From positions 8,880,017 to 8,944,016 of the forward strand of contig NC_080056.1 in NCBI RefSeq assembly GCF_026212465.1: a DNA stretch of 64,000 nt, in the 5' to 3' direction. The position numbers were made by a program, and so were the translations under genes. Each line of letters begins with the position of its first letter. Position 1 is the stretch's first letter. The notes below the pieces were generated by a model that was not told where the DNA came from, ran no database searches, and saw nothing but the letters and a program-made list of their open reading frames with translations. This document shows positions 1-12,808 of the stretch, piece by piece. The stretch comes from Amaranthus tricolor. Taxonomy: Eukaryota; Streptophyta; Magnoliopsida; Caryophyllales; Amaranthaceae.

Positions 1-2405
1 TCGTCTCAATAAAAGGATTATTAATATCCACCTTTTATAATTTTTAATCAAAAATAATTTGAAATATTCAGGGTTAAAATGTTGCCTCGACAAGTGTAAA
101 AAGTCAAATGAGACAGTTAGGCCGAATAAAAAAGAGTATTTATAAACCAATAAATAATTAAATATTGTGAGTCATAGAAAGCAAGCCGTCACGCTTGAAG
201 ACACCATTAAATGATAGAAGTGTCCAAACAAAAGCGAAATGATTGTTTTGTAAAAAAACAATATTACTGATAGATAAGCATTTTGTTAAATGCTTTTAAA
301 GATTGAAGCTGTGTAGATTTGAATCATTGCAGTGATTAATTGATTATTATGAAGATTTACTGTGTAGAAAAGGGATGATTACTGATTAGGCACAAGAAGT
401 CACTAATTGCCATGTAACTTGGTTCCCCAACTATATTAAGGTGGACATTCTTTATTTATCTTACACAAGCAGTGGACCATTTCGTCAAACATTGCTACAA
501 ATAGTCGGTAAGCGCCATCTTACACAAACATTAGTATTTCTCTTCAATTTTTGTTTAAAATCAAACTTATTATGCACGTCGGACAATACGTAACGTACGT
601 ATGTTTTTCTAGTCTTTTTTTAATAAACGATAAGTGAAATAGCAACTTAATAGATAAATCGTTATATTTCCTACAATTTAATTTACATGTCTTTTTGATT
701 TGAACACAAATATTAAAAAATAATGAGACTACTTAATATATTAGACTCATATGCAATAGTAAACTCATGTGCAATATTGGGTATTTTTAATATTAAGAAA
801 ATGAAAAAACACCTAAAATATGTCTTAAAATAAAAATGGGACAATAAAAGTGAACTATCCAAATAAAAAATTAGGACAACCGAAAAGAATTGAAGGAAGT
901 ATTACATAATAATTTTATTTAATTCTAATTTGTTATAAATGTTATTTAATTGGAAAGACAGGTAAAATAAATGAAGAGCTAAGAGCTTTTTTGACACAAA
1001 AGTAGTTGTTAGTAGTTGTTAACGGCTAAGTAATTGTGGGTAAATGCAAACAAAGTATGTATAGTAATACGTAAAGAATTAAATAAAAAAAATCTTTAAC
1101 TAAACATTAAATATTAAATTTAGTACTTAAATACTTTCTATGTTCACTAATGTTTTTTTTATTTGAAATATTTCACTTTAAGGAAAGAAAAATTTAATAT
1201 AAGATTTTTGAGAGATATATGAAAAATAAAATATATACATATAAAATCTTATTAAATTCGTCTTAATATAAACTTTTTTATCATATATTTTTTATAATGT
1301 ATATTTAGAAATATTAAAACTTAAAAATTGCTTTAAACTCCCAAAAAAAACTAAATTGATATAAGATTTTTTTTTTATTTTAAGGGCTGCAAATGTTTAT
1401 TTTCATTACCCTTAATCAAGGATTAAAGTGTAGCACCAATCATATCGATGCATTGCATTTGCTACAGCCACTACTCTAGGTATCTAGTAAACGGGGAGCT
1501 CGATGCGTGAGCCTAGCTGCGGCCATATGCATAGCTCCGAAGAGCGGACGCAAATTTGACACGTTTGAACAATCATCATAACACTAAGGGGCCGTTTACT
1601 TAACAATTTGTCTAATTACTTATTTTAAATGGAGGTATTAGAAATGATTGGTGATGCTATTTTAATAAAATGTAGTATTAAGAAACTTTGATTATAAATA
1701 AATTTTTTTCACAATGTTTCATTATTAATAATGAATTTTTAAATGGTAGTTTATTTGATTGAATTTTATAAGAAAAATAAAACAATTAAAGTAAAACAAA
1801 TACAACTATTAAACTGATTAAAAGATTTTCTTCTAAAATTACTTTTAACTTTTAGTTACAAGCGGTAGAGATATTAATTTATATTGACACAAAGTAGGCT
1901 TCTAGTGTAAAATTCTAAAAGTCCTTTGGGAAACACTAAAGTATGGATTGGATCCAGTAATCAACGTTCACCTTCTTTTGCTTTTCCTAATCTTATACTC
2001 TCATAAGCAATCAGATTTGAGTTGATATACAAAATTTTGTATTTATAGCATTTTGACTTTTGAATTTGTATCAAGTTCAAGTGTTTTCTTATTACCGAGT
2101 GAGTCTTGAACGATAAGCTTAGGAGAGATTAAATGAGTCTTATCTCCGACCTAAAATTCTGTGTTCTTGAGTTTTTTATCCCATTTTACAATAAGTTTTA
2201 ATCCAATTGAATGTGTTGTGTTAATTAAGTTGGAATCAATATTTCTTTATTTAGGAGGGTGTTAACAGAGTATACAACATATTTTGAAGCTATACCATAT
2301 ACTTTTAGTTGAGTTAATCTCTTGACATAATGTTAGAGTCAAATCATAAGAGGACACAAGTTCGATTCATATCCAACTTTAAAATTTTAAGTGAAATATT
2401 TAACG
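1..2405. other. AT-rich intergenic DNA, no gene seen
   Basis: No reading frame with coding character on either strand. A small less AT-rich patch lies near 1,440-1,600 and a short direct repeat of AGTAGTTGTT near 1,003-1,022. The sequence GGGGCCGTTTACTT near 1,589 resembles the start of common plant non-autonomous DNA transposons, but I could not find the other end. Confidence 0.5.
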
Positions 2406-2610
2406 CTACACAAATTCTTGTGAGAGAGGTCTCTTTGAGAGATCATCTTTAATTATGTTGATTCATTATAAATTTTTAAAATATTGTAAGTAAGCATTAA
2501 GAATGATGTAAGTAGATATTTAAAATATTGAAAGTAGACATTAAGAATACGGTAAGTAAGCATTAATCTTTAATGGGCTGGACTTGAAATACATCTCTCA
2601 AAAGATAAGC
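2406..2610. repeat. Short dispersed element, copy A of a four-copy family
   Basis: Starts with ACACAAATTCTTGTGAGAGA and a segment rich in GGTCTCTTTGAGAGA, and ends with a CTTGAAATACATCTCTCA segment. Between them are imperfect tandem units of about 20-30 bp of the form AAGTAAGCATTAAGAAT. The same architecture recurs at 15,990 (reverse), 25,872 and 35,172. It is a non-autonomous element (MITE or SINE-like); the superfamily is not certain. Confidence 0.65.
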
Positions 2611-3868
2611 TGTTAGCGTTATGTATAAGGAAGATATGTGTTGAACCCACACTTCTAACGTAAAGGACCCTCATGTGAAAAGGCGTGGTAAAATATACTA
2701 ACATATCCTATAATTAAGATATGAATGATTAAAATGATGCATTAAATTGTGTAAAAAGTGATATGTAGCAAGTATAATAAAACGAAGTAAGTATACACTA
2801 TATAGTCTAACTGTTTTGTATACATATTGTAAAAATAAGACAACATCGCATCACATTGGCTGCTATGTAAATACTTTTAACGTAAACGAACTAATATTTT
2901 TCGCATTATAATGAAGTAAAAAATATCATTTTAAGTCGTATCATGAAATATCTTTAATTTCGACCGATATTTTAATTTCGACCGATATTTAAATGTTAGG
3001 GTAACAGTTTCACTCTTGCGAAACCCTATCGACTATGTTTGTATTGGAGTTAAAACTTGAACGTATCCCAAACAATAAGACTGTTTTACTTATTATCTGT
3101 GAATGTGTGATGCAGCATCCACGAATCATGATCTAAACCTTTTTGTTTGCTTATGGTTGAGAATAATCTTTTTCAAATGCATTTTTCATCGGTGATTGTC
3201 CTCAAACGATGTCTCGTGTAGGGGGACAATCACTATGACCAACCTCATAATACCTCTTTTTATTCTTTAATTATTTTTATTTAAAGTAAGAATATAAAAA
3301 CTATAAAACATACTAGTATAATTGATTCTTCTTAATTAATACAATTTTTTAAATGTAATTATTATTCAGTTTGATGATAATTTAACATATTTTGATCTCT
3401 GTTGTTTAACTGGCATCCACTGATGCTCCTACTGCTAATGTTGTGGATTAGGTTCATGATTAGTAGTAATTGATTAATTTTTAAGGCTAATTATTACCTT
3501 TTTAAAATATTGAAATTGAAATACCACATGAAATGCGTCTAAATCTACATCAAGTAATTAGAGTAATAATATAAATTCAATGCGATAGTAAATTTAATAT
3601 GCTACCCTCTTGTTCATTTTAGCACATTTACATAACTTTTGAACTGCAAAATGACCAAGATAAAGATTTGATGGCCATCAGTAAAGTCTTAAACAATGAT
3701 AATGGGTATAAAAAAAGCTTATTTATTGGCAATTTTAAAATTTTTGGATAAATTTGTAAGTACTATAAATTTTTGATATATTTCGGTCAAAGATATAACA
3801 TTAATTTTAGTTTTTCCGACAATTTTAATATTTTTTGGTGATTTTTATACTTATATTCAGTTGCATAA
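2611..3868. other. AT-rich intergenic DNA
   Basis: No gene seen. It holds a short tandem pair of TTTCGACCGATATTT near 2,957-2,992 and a small inverted repeat (GATTGTCC / GGACAATC) near 3,194-3,231. Confidence 0.45.
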
Positions 3869-3952
3869 TTTGCCTAACTGTTATGATTATAAGTGACTTA
3901 TGTTCACCAATTTACCTAACTGTTATGATTACGAGTGACTTATATTCACCAA
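3869..3952. repeat. Two-unit 42-bp tandem repeat
   Basis: Units 3,869-3,910 and 3,911-3,952 both read TTxxCCTAACTGTTATGATTA followed by xxAGTGACTTATxTTCACCAA, with four mismatches over 42 bp. No coding sense; a local slippage or unequal-exchange duplication. Confidence 0.85.
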
Positions 3953-6390
3953 GTAATTAGAATAATAATTAAGATTTTTAATTATTCATATTAGTGTTAA
4001 GGTTAAAAGAGGACAAAATATCACATTTGTGATGGGTAGTATAGAATCAATGGTATATTGTACTAGTGATCATGTAATCTTTGACATGTCAAGCTTTGAA
4101 GTGCAAGTATTCAGCCCTTGGATTAAGGTTATGAGCATTGGAGACCGTGGGACACATAAAAAAGGAAAGATAAGAAAGAAAATAATGGTCAGAAGTCTAC
4201 TGCAGGTGACACGACCACATGCTCCATCGAGTCCAGGTCGAGCGAAGTTGTTGTGGCCCTTTTTCGTGTCTACTGCTTGCTGTTTTGTTACTCTATGTTG
4301 CTCCCCCTTTTTTATATTACTCCCTCTCTAAATACACCTCCATTCACTTAGTCATTGGTGCACAAAAGTCTCATCTATAGAGCACTCCTTATTGCATTTG
4401 TAATTACTCCCTAATTACCTCCTCTCTTCTCCACACTAATACTTCATTGTAATCCCTTCAAATTTTGTATTTCTCCTTTAAACATTAATATTTAACCCTA
4501 GACTAGATGGTGGATGCAACTCAAAATTGGTGAACCACCTTAAAATCGTTGTTTTAATTATTTATTTAGTATTTTCATTCATTACATACTTGCATATTTA
4601 GTTCATACACATTAACGCAACATAAACCTTCATTTAAATCTTACTTCATCGAAACCTTAATATGAGGTTTATTACCTCTCCTTTCATTAACCTTTGAGAC
4701 TATTTTGCTACGTTAAAAATCTTTAAGATCAAAATTTGCGATTTAGTCTAATATATTGAGGCTAATTTGTGATATTTACCCATCAATAACTATGATCAAC
4801 CTAGAATTTCTTACATATGTTTTTTATTTTTTTTTAAAGTTTACATTTTAAGAGTCAAAAAATTCTTACATATTTGAATTGAGTTTTAAGGTGTAAACTT
4901 AAAAAGACAAAAAAAATAGTTTGTCACACAGTGCCCTCATTTCTGTATTAGATTTCTCGAGCACCTCGTATGGAAGGTTATTCAGTACAATTCTAAGAAA
5001 GAAATGTTAATTTTTTTGAAATAAACCTAAAGCATCATTAAATTAAAGCATCATGATTTAATGAATCACAGCTAATCTTTTATATATGATTTTGTTGGTG
5101 TTTTGGTGAGTTAAACTAAGTCTATTACACGGGAAGAAGAATTAAGATGATGGAGCAAACATCGAGTCCGCGTTTGGTGGGTGTGAATTGAAGATGAATT
5201 GGCGGTTGGTCTCAGGATTTAGAGCTTTTCTGGAGAATGGAAAAAGTCGAGTCGGCTCTACAGGCCGACTTGAAGCACATTTTCCATAACCTAACACCAA
5301 GTCGGTATATTGTATTAAAGATTTATAGTTTTTTAATTAATTTTGAATTATAATAAACTATATACAAAAATGCTTTACTAAATTATGTGGACTTTTAATT
5401 TGTTTATGTGAATGTTAATATGATGTTTGCTACAACGTCGATGGTAACGATCTCTTTGTCACTAATAAGAGTAAGTTGTACACACAAGTCAGAATCCACA
5501 AACTCTTACTAGTAGTGAATTGCACAACGACATTGATACTATTAATATGTTAAAATCTAAACTCATTACTATCAAATATGTCCATAGGCCACATCGCATT
5601 TCATTGACCACGTTGTAAAGGTTTAAAAAAACCAAACCAATACTTCTCGTGTAAACTTGTAAAAAAGCCACATTTTAGGCGACTTCGAGAATATGTCATG
5701 TTTTCGGGTGATATTTGGCATCATGATAACCACATTACTCACGTTACATCACTGTTTCAATATCGCTGACAATAATTATCGCATTTTCACACTATGTTAG
5801 AGTCCTGCAGAATCTAGTAAGTATGGGCAAGTTTCATTGTTTGGCATATCCAAAACCTTCACTATGATGTTCTATTTCATATTTTAAAGATAGAATGCAC
5901 CAAACATTAGGCAACTCAACATATTCGATAAGTTGTTTAGACCATATCATAAGTTGATTAAATACCAGATTATTAGCAAAAACATTAAATTTGAATAATA
6001 ATGTGTAAACAAATCGAATAAATATATTAATTACGTACGAAAAAAATTGAAAAGTACCTAATGCGAAAGATCATCGATTAGACCGACCGAACACAGGAAT
6101 AAACCCCTCCTTATTGTTATAGATACAAAAGAAATTTCATGTTTATCATGTTCCGTAAATGGCCAACTAAATGATTTCATACAAATGTTAACAACTAAAT
6201 CATGTCAACTTAGTCCCAGATATTTACTAAAGAGAATCTCAGTGACTTAAAAAATATCTAAATAACCATGTTCAATTACCCACCAATGTGAAGGCCATAA
6301 CGGGAAGAATCCCTAAAAATATTTGCCAAGATCGATAAGATGCTAAGAACTTTGATGAACGATAACAATAACAATGAAATAAACAATGTT
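3953..6390. other. AT-rich intergenic DNA
   Basis: No supportable gene. An island at 5,150-5,310 is less AT-rich and carries GAGTCGGC / GCCGACT motifs resembling those at 40,480-40,540; it may be a worn LTR fragment. Open frames at 4,029-4,331 and 5,489-5,671 have no recognisable domain and end at random stops. Confidence 0.45.
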
Positions 6391-8186
6391 TGATAAAAGT
6401 AAAACTAGCAAAAGGAACACAAAGATTTAAGGAGGTTCACCCAATAATGATTACGTCCTCCGTCGTGTGTAGTTTCTGTTTATATTATATCAAAGGAGTA
6501 TAAAATACTCTTACAAATGAAGTATTACAATTGTGTAAAAGATAAAATCAAAAGGCTATGTGTTTGGCTTAGGGGTTGTGTTTGATGATATGTTTGAGTG
6601 AGTATGAGAGCTCTATTTATAGTACTAAGTAAATTCAATGACAATTGCTCACTTAATACATGCTTAATGTTGAATAATGAATGATATGAAGCAGCTCCAA
6701 GAACTTGAAAGGTTAAAAAACCGCATCCTAAGCATACCAGAGGAACTGCTCGACTAGGACTGGCAAAAGCTGACCCGACCTGCTAACCTGATCTGAAACC
6801 AACCCGAAATTAGCGGGTTTGGGTTTAGATTTTTAACCCAATTAATGAAATGGGTCAACCATACCTAATCTGTTTATTAAATGGGTTAGGTTCAAGTTGA
6901 ATATTTAAACCCGAAAAAAACCTATTTAACCCATTTATTAAATGGGTCAATCAGGTCAGGTCGACCCATATTATCTGATATTAACCCATTAAATTTAACC
7001 TAAAACTTCATATTTAATTCTTTACACTTTATTGATTACTCATTAGTCATTCCATTTTCATAAAAGTAAAACCCATTTCGGCATTTTCAAGAATCCTAAG
7101 TCCTTAACCCACTACTCTCTTGTTCTTTTATTTCTAGGTATGTTATTTTAGTTTTTTTCTCTCTTGTTCTTCCATTTTCTTTGATTTTTTCGTTTGTTGT
7201 TGTTCTTCAGTTTGTTGTTGTTCTTCGATTTTCTTCTGGATTTGATTTTGCTTGTATGTTTTGTTCTGGGTTTTGTTTTTTGATCTTGATAAGAACAAGC
7301 CCATTTCGGCATTTTGCTATGTCTTGTTTTGGGTTTGTTCTGATTTTACTATTCTCTAATGTTTTGGGTTTGTTCTGTTTTTGCTATTCATTAAGGTTCT
7401 GAGTTTGTTCTGATTTTGCTATTCAAGAACCTTAAGCCTCTTTGCCTCTGATTTTTTTATTTTCTAATGTTCTGATTTTGTTCTGATCTTGATTTTGCTA
7501 TTCAAGAACTTTGAAGCATGTTTATTATGAAATGTGAATGTTTATGTGTTTAATTTTTAAATTTTGAAAAAATGGGTCACATGACCTGAAGTATATGGGT
7601 CAAATGACCTGAAATATATGGGTTCAATGACCTGAAAAAACCTAATTAAATCGAACAAAAAAAAGCAGGTTAAATGGTTATTTAACAAGTTGACCCGACC
7701 TGCTACAGACCAGGTCGGGGTTTTAATTTCTGACTCATTTAATTAAACAGGTTAGGTTCAGGTTAAGGGTCATTGATCCATTTATGTATGACCCGAACCT
7801 GAAAATGACCCAACCCGATCTATTTGACACCCCTACGCTCGACCAGAACAGAGAGCTCGCTCGGTCGAGTGGCTCGGTCGAGCGAGCTACAGACACCTTC
7901 TGGATACCTTCTGTTTGTTCGCTCGACCAACCCAAGAGCTCGCTCGATCGAGCGAGCTGGTCGAGCAACTTTCAGACTTCTTTTGTCAGTTTTTGTTTGA
8001 GCAAAGTATCTTCTAAGACCCTTTGCACTTCTTCATTAAACACCATTAACACCAATAATTCCTACGAATACTTCACCTCAATAAATTACACTTTAAACAC
8101 TACAATCATTAAGTTACCAACTTAATCACCCACATTATCATACTCATTGGATTTCATCCCAAAAGTCACATATGATGCACACACAT
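6391..8186 (-). mobile_element. Copia-type LTR (minus orientation), interrupted by a hAT-like element
   Basis: Read on the minus strand, the segment has a TATA box in CTATAAATAGAGC (near 6,620) and, near the 3' end, the U5 signature GGAGGACGTAATC...GTGAACC...AAATCTTTGTGTT shared by Copia LTRs here at 49,505 and 62,048. It ends in ...TTTTATCA at 6,391. The far end, near 8,186, is inferred by alignment with the solo LTR at 48,367-49,688. Without the nested insertion the LTR is about 0.7 kb. I see no primer-binding site or pol next to it, so it is probably a solo LTR. CTCGACC/GGTCGAG motifs cluster at 7,835-7,970. Confidence 0.6.
6755..7835. mobile_element. hAT-like non-autonomous element inside the Copia LTR
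   Basis: Left end TAGGACTGGCAAAAGC; right end, on the reverse strand, TAGGGGTGTCAAATAG. The 8-bp flanks TGCTCGAC (6,747-6,754) and CGCTCGAC (7,836-7,843) match at 7 of 8 positions, as expected for the hAT 8-bp target duplication. Subterminal regions on both sides are rich in GACCCGACC / GGGTCAGG motifs. The interior has imperfect repeats of TTTGTTCTGATTTTGCTATTC-like units (7,260-7,510) and no intact transposase. Removing the element rejoins the host LTR sequence CTCGACCAGAACAG. Confidence 0.75.
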
Positions 8187-9884
8187 CAATTGTGCACTCA
8201 AGTTATATCATTCATGATACCATTCATAAACAATCCCCATCCTATGTACTCCTAGTCTCCTACCATCTACAACGGTGTAACATAATTCTTATTTAATTCG
8301 TGATTTGTTCACAATGGTTCAAAAATAGCTCAAGATTGACCATAATTCGCTTTTTATGATTTGTGATTCGCAAGAAGATTAGCGAATTATGTGACACTAA
8401 CCTGTTAAGTCTGATCACAAATGAAATATCAGTGCCATCGTGAGCTGGTGGTAAATTTGAAAACCCAAAAGAACTCTTGTCAATCTAATGATCAAATTGA
8501 TTTAGCATTTATTGCCTACTTACGTGTTCAAGAACTACACTTACATTACCTGAAAATATAATGACACAAGAATGGTATACTGTTGTTTCGAAAGGTAGGG
8601 AAGACAGTGAAAAGCATAAATAAGTCAGCAAGATGAACTCTCTGAGTATCTTCTTCAAATGATTAGGAGGCTTACTCTGATAAATGGTAGACAAAGCCTC
8701 ATGTTTAAACATCAGTACCAACTACTCAACTACTAACTTTTTGGTTAGTAACTGTTGGAGTAATGAAACAGCTATGCCCAGTATGTCTGTTCAAGTGGTG
8801 CACGACGTAGCATCATACCACAAACATTTGTAAATCAAAAGTTAAGAAATGTGAAATAATAATGTCTCGAGAGAATGCTTCAAATTAATTATTCTAAAGA
8901 TTGCCCTAGACTTCCTACTCAAACCACTCATGGAAACACCTCCAATGTAAAAAGTTGGAAAATAAACTAGGATATTTAGTTGTTTGGGTGGACTGATTTA
9001 GTTTGCAGCTTAGTTCCAATGGCTTTTCCCCTCTCTGGGTTTTTTATGCCGGCGGTCTGAGTCTCTTTTATTTCAGTGCTTTGGTTTTTCCTTGATATAT
9101 TCAGTCTCAATTTTAAAAATAAATAAACTAGGAAATTTAACCTATAGGTGTTTGTTTCCAAAAGGCAATACAACACCAAAGAACTGTTGGAGTTATGACT
9201 TATGACTTGAGTCAAACCATCTTTGGTTTAGCTAATTGTAGCAAAGGATTGGCTTCACATGTTTTGGTGTATGTTATATGGAGAAGGATGTCCAAGAAGT
9301 GGGAGAATATGATCTCAAGCATGGATTGGAGTGTAGTTTATTGGAATGGTGTTGAACGTCTTTCAAAATCCCTAGTAAAATGCTTTGGCAAGCTAATGCA
9401 CTGTTACATAAAAATGACAATTCTTTGTTTTCTAATAGTCGAGTGCTGGTCTACTTTTGGAGCGTCAAATCCTAATCCCTAAAAGTTTTTCATAAAGATT
9501 CTTAGTCTCACTTGTAATTTCTCCTGCTCTCTCCCTCGAGAGAATACGGGTGTGATCTGTCCGTTATCTTTTCCTTCGAATCCTGACTCTGTGCAGGACG
9601 CTAGGTTAGTGACCATGAACATACATTCTTAGTCTCACTTGTAATGCTAGTGGTTGTACAAGAATTGAGATGTCTTTCAACATGTAAGCACTATTCTTCC
9701 TTATGATTTATTTATACAATTTAAAACACTTATTGTATTTACACCTTATAATTTTTTTTCCAGTTTCATACAAAGGAGAAATCGATTGGCTCAAAGTCAC
9801 TTGAATAATTTGGTTTTTGTGAAATAAGATCATCCTTTGAGATGATGTTTCATTAGAAATGACTCCATATATCCAATTCTTTTA
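8187..9884. other. Intergenic DNA with one clear hairpin
   Basis: No gene supported. An inverted repeat CATAATTCGCT / AGCGAATTATG spans 8,342-8,391. ATTCTTAGTCTCACTTGTAA occurs twice, near 9,498 and 9,626, suggesting remnant LTR or other repeat DNA. The open frame at 9,195-9,482 shows no domain. Confidence 0.4.
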
Positions 9885-10006
9885 GAGGATATAGATGAAA
9901 GCAACGAGTGGTTGCTTTGGAGGATGAAAGATGATATTTTTGATGATGAATTAGAGTATGTATTTGGTGATGATGATTTGACACTTGACGAGGAAACAAG
10001 TTACTA
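9885..10006 (+). pseudogene. Possible C-terminal scrap of a hAT/DUF659-type transposase
   Basis: The plus strand reads EDIDESNEWL followed by an acidic stretch with FGDDDLTLDEE and then stops. Acidic C-terminal tails with DEIDxxxEWL and DDDLTW are typical of plant hAT/DUF659-like transposase-derived proteins. No dimerisation domain or other exon is recognisable; further acidic fragments continue to about 10,250 with stops. The assignment rests on a short match from memory. Confidence 0.3.
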
Positions 10007-11249
10007 GAGCTTCTGGTTCTAATGATCCGAGTTATGTTTCTAGAGCTTCAAGGATGAGGTAGTGCGAGTCCTTTATTTAGAAAAGATAAAGAAAGAGATT
10101 GCTTATTAGGATAATATTCTTGATGTTGTTTTATTTGATGATTATATTGAGCAAGAAGAGGATATTATTGATGAGGAGAACTATACACGAGATGGTGTAG
10201 ATGCTTATGAGGACAATGATTCTAATTTAGATTTTAGTGTTTGTTTATGTGTGTCAAAAAATATTTGAAGCATCAAGATTTGAGAACCATTGTTTGCTTT
10301 CTTTACCTTTGTCTTAGTTTTTATTTCTTTTGTTAACTCAAGACTGTGTTATCGACTTATATAGTTATCGTATGCCTTTATGTTTTAAACTCGTGTTTTG
10401 CTTACTTATTTGTTATTATAATATGAGTTTCATGTTGTTTTAAGTATTAAATATGTTTTAAGATTGATTTTGGAGTTTTTTTGCGAAACTGTGCATCTGA
10501 CGTACAAAAAACTCGCCTCTCCACCTAGCGTCTTGCGCCTCGGAAAAAAAAAAGAAGACCTTTTATGCCTCGGTGCGCCTTACACCTTTGAAAACTAAGT
10601 ATCGGGTGCCCAAAAACTTGTGAGGGAATGCAAACACAAGAGAACTAATTAGAAAGCTAAGAGTATTTGTACTCCATGTATGTGAGCAAACATTAAAGGT
10701 GTTTGAGATTAATTGACAGTTTGTATGTGTCATATTAATTTGTAATTGTACATATTTCTTGAATTACAATGAAGTGGTATCCTAAGATACCCAAAATCAT
10801 TTGTCTTCCCCTTATACATCTCTAATCTTGTGGTATGCTCAAGAACACATAATCATAACTAATTCTTTGTAGTGTTCCTCTTAAAATTTTTAGCTTAGTG
10901 AGCCTAGGCATCTACACTAAAAATGGGAGTAGCAACCTTTAGAAGAAATCTATAGTTATCTAATACGAAAGTTTAGATATCCTTTATTTTATCATATTTA
11001 TATTGATATTTAGCTTTCAATAAACCAAAAACATTTTAAAGTCGAGTGACTTCATTAGCCAGTAATAGACAATATTGGTTTGATAACATAGATAAATATT
11101 TTTGAGTATTATATACTTTAGAATGTTCCAATAACAGATAAATATTTTTTATTATTCTATACTTAAGTCCTTATCAGGGTAAAAATGCGATAAGGAAACA
11201 TTAAAGCGGTAACGAGAGTGATATTGTAACATTTAAATTTCGGTCAAAA
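10007..11249. other. Intergenic DNA, mostly AT-rich
   Basis: No gene seen. At 10,490-10,590 a patch with GCGCCTCGG and GGTGCGCCTTACACC looks like the end of a known type of plant short repeat, but I cannot name it. Confidence 0.4.
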
Positions 11250-12220
11250 AAGGAAAACTAGAGAAGAATTCAATGCAAAGCTAGAAAATTAGAGGGTGAC
11301 TCTAGAAGGAAGAGGGTTGGAAATAAGTTGCTCTAAAACAAAATACTTACAATGTAACTTTAGTAAAGAAGGGCAAGTGGGAGAACATTAAGTGACCGTT
11401 GGACAAGAAGTTGTTGCACAAACATTAAAGTTAAAAGATTTATGAACAATAATTAATAGTAATGGAAAGATTGATAATGATGTAACAAATTCAAGTCAAA
11501 CCACAAGGGTGTTGTGTGATAAGAGATTCTCGATTAGAATAAAAGATAAATTCTACTAAGTTGCAGTTTCACCGTCGTTGTTGTTTAAGAGTGTTGGCCG
11601 ATTAAGAGGATGTATAAGTATAAGTATAAGATGAAAATAGCGTAGATGTGAATATTAAGGTAGATATATGAACACACCAGGATGAATAAAATTAGAAGTC
11701 GGGTTTTCAGAGAAAAAGGCAAAAGGGAAGTCCCCATTTTTGCAAAAAAGTGTGAAAAAGAATTAAGATGATTTGGACATGTGCAAAGGAAAATCGCCGA
11801 CGCACTTGTGAGAAGAATGGACAGTTGATGGAAAGAGAAGCCTTGGTGGACCTTAGAAAATGAGGGATGAGCAAATTAGAAATTATTGTGAATAAGTTGT
11901 ATCTCTTTTAGGACATGACTAATGATAGAGCTGATTGGAGATGACAAATCCGTGTCCTAGACCGTAGGTAGTTGTCTTTGACATGATTATTGCTTGTGCC
12001 TATATGTTTTTTTTTTTTTTGTATTTCTTCACCTTATATTCCTATTTTTAACACTTGCCTTATTTTTCCTAGAGTCTTGCTTTCTGCTTTTGTTGTGCCT
12101 ATGACATGTCTCGACACTTGAGTCTTTGGTTTTCATTTACTGTTCTTTCTCGAGTCGAAGGTTTTAGTGGCCACAAACCATCTTTGATAAGGTTATGGTT
12201 TGTCATTTATCATACATTTC
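11250..12220 (+). pseudogene. Decayed RTE-type LINE (non-LTR retrotransposon), 3' part
   Basis: Scattered plus-strand fragments line up with the C-terminal half of the RTE pol at 33,485-34,733: ISCSKTKYLQCNF, RVLCDKRF, DLDMCKGK and SLGGP, separated by many stops and frameshifts. A T-run at 12,008-12,020 and a 3' tail with TTTCTCGAGTCGAAGG near 12,145-12,160 correspond to the TTTCTCGAGCCGGGGG tail of the other copy. Much older than that copy and non-functional. Confidence 0.6.
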
Positions 12221-12808
12221 TTGATTATTGCTTTAATCAGCTGAATTTACTATATACAATGATGGTAAGAAATTTGAAAAATCAATGTTTACAATTTTGA
12301 CTACGAAAATTTTAACCGTAAAAGACTGCAAGCAACCAGAACTTCCAGAGCAGTAAATATTAAAAATGACATACAAAATGATAGAACTGACACACTAGTG
12401 AGTAGTGACAACCTTGTACCATGAAAAGATCAAATTTCATGCTTTAATTTTGGTTGGACTAATCCTAAGGCAAATGTTTTGCGTCTTAAAATTTCGTACT
12501 CCTTTCCACATAAAGCTAGAAATATTTCATCGACTCAAATATGATTTCGCAGCAAATAGCTTCCATCCAGACACAGCCTAGATAAATTGCAGGATGCCTT
12601 GCCAAGCATCGCTTCCATGCCTTCCACTATAAACCTAACTATCACACTAACACTAATCAATGCGAGAATTATTGGCTAAAATATCCAAAAAGCACCATGA
12701 CATGAAGCGCAAATTCAGAAAAACACAGATATAAGTTTATAACAATAAAATTGAGAATCAAATGTATAAAATCAAGTATAAAAATAAAAAATCAGAGTCA
12801 TTACCAGC
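12221..12808. other. 3' flank of the tail-anchored protein gene
   Basis: No further coding exon is needed, since the upstream minus-strand frame already has a stop. It probably contains the 3' UTR of the gene at 12,809-13,687; I see no decisive polyadenylation signal. Confidence 0.4.

Noticed and set aside
4029..4331. 100-residue open frame
   Set aside because: No start context, domain or splice partner; composition changes midway; likely chance.
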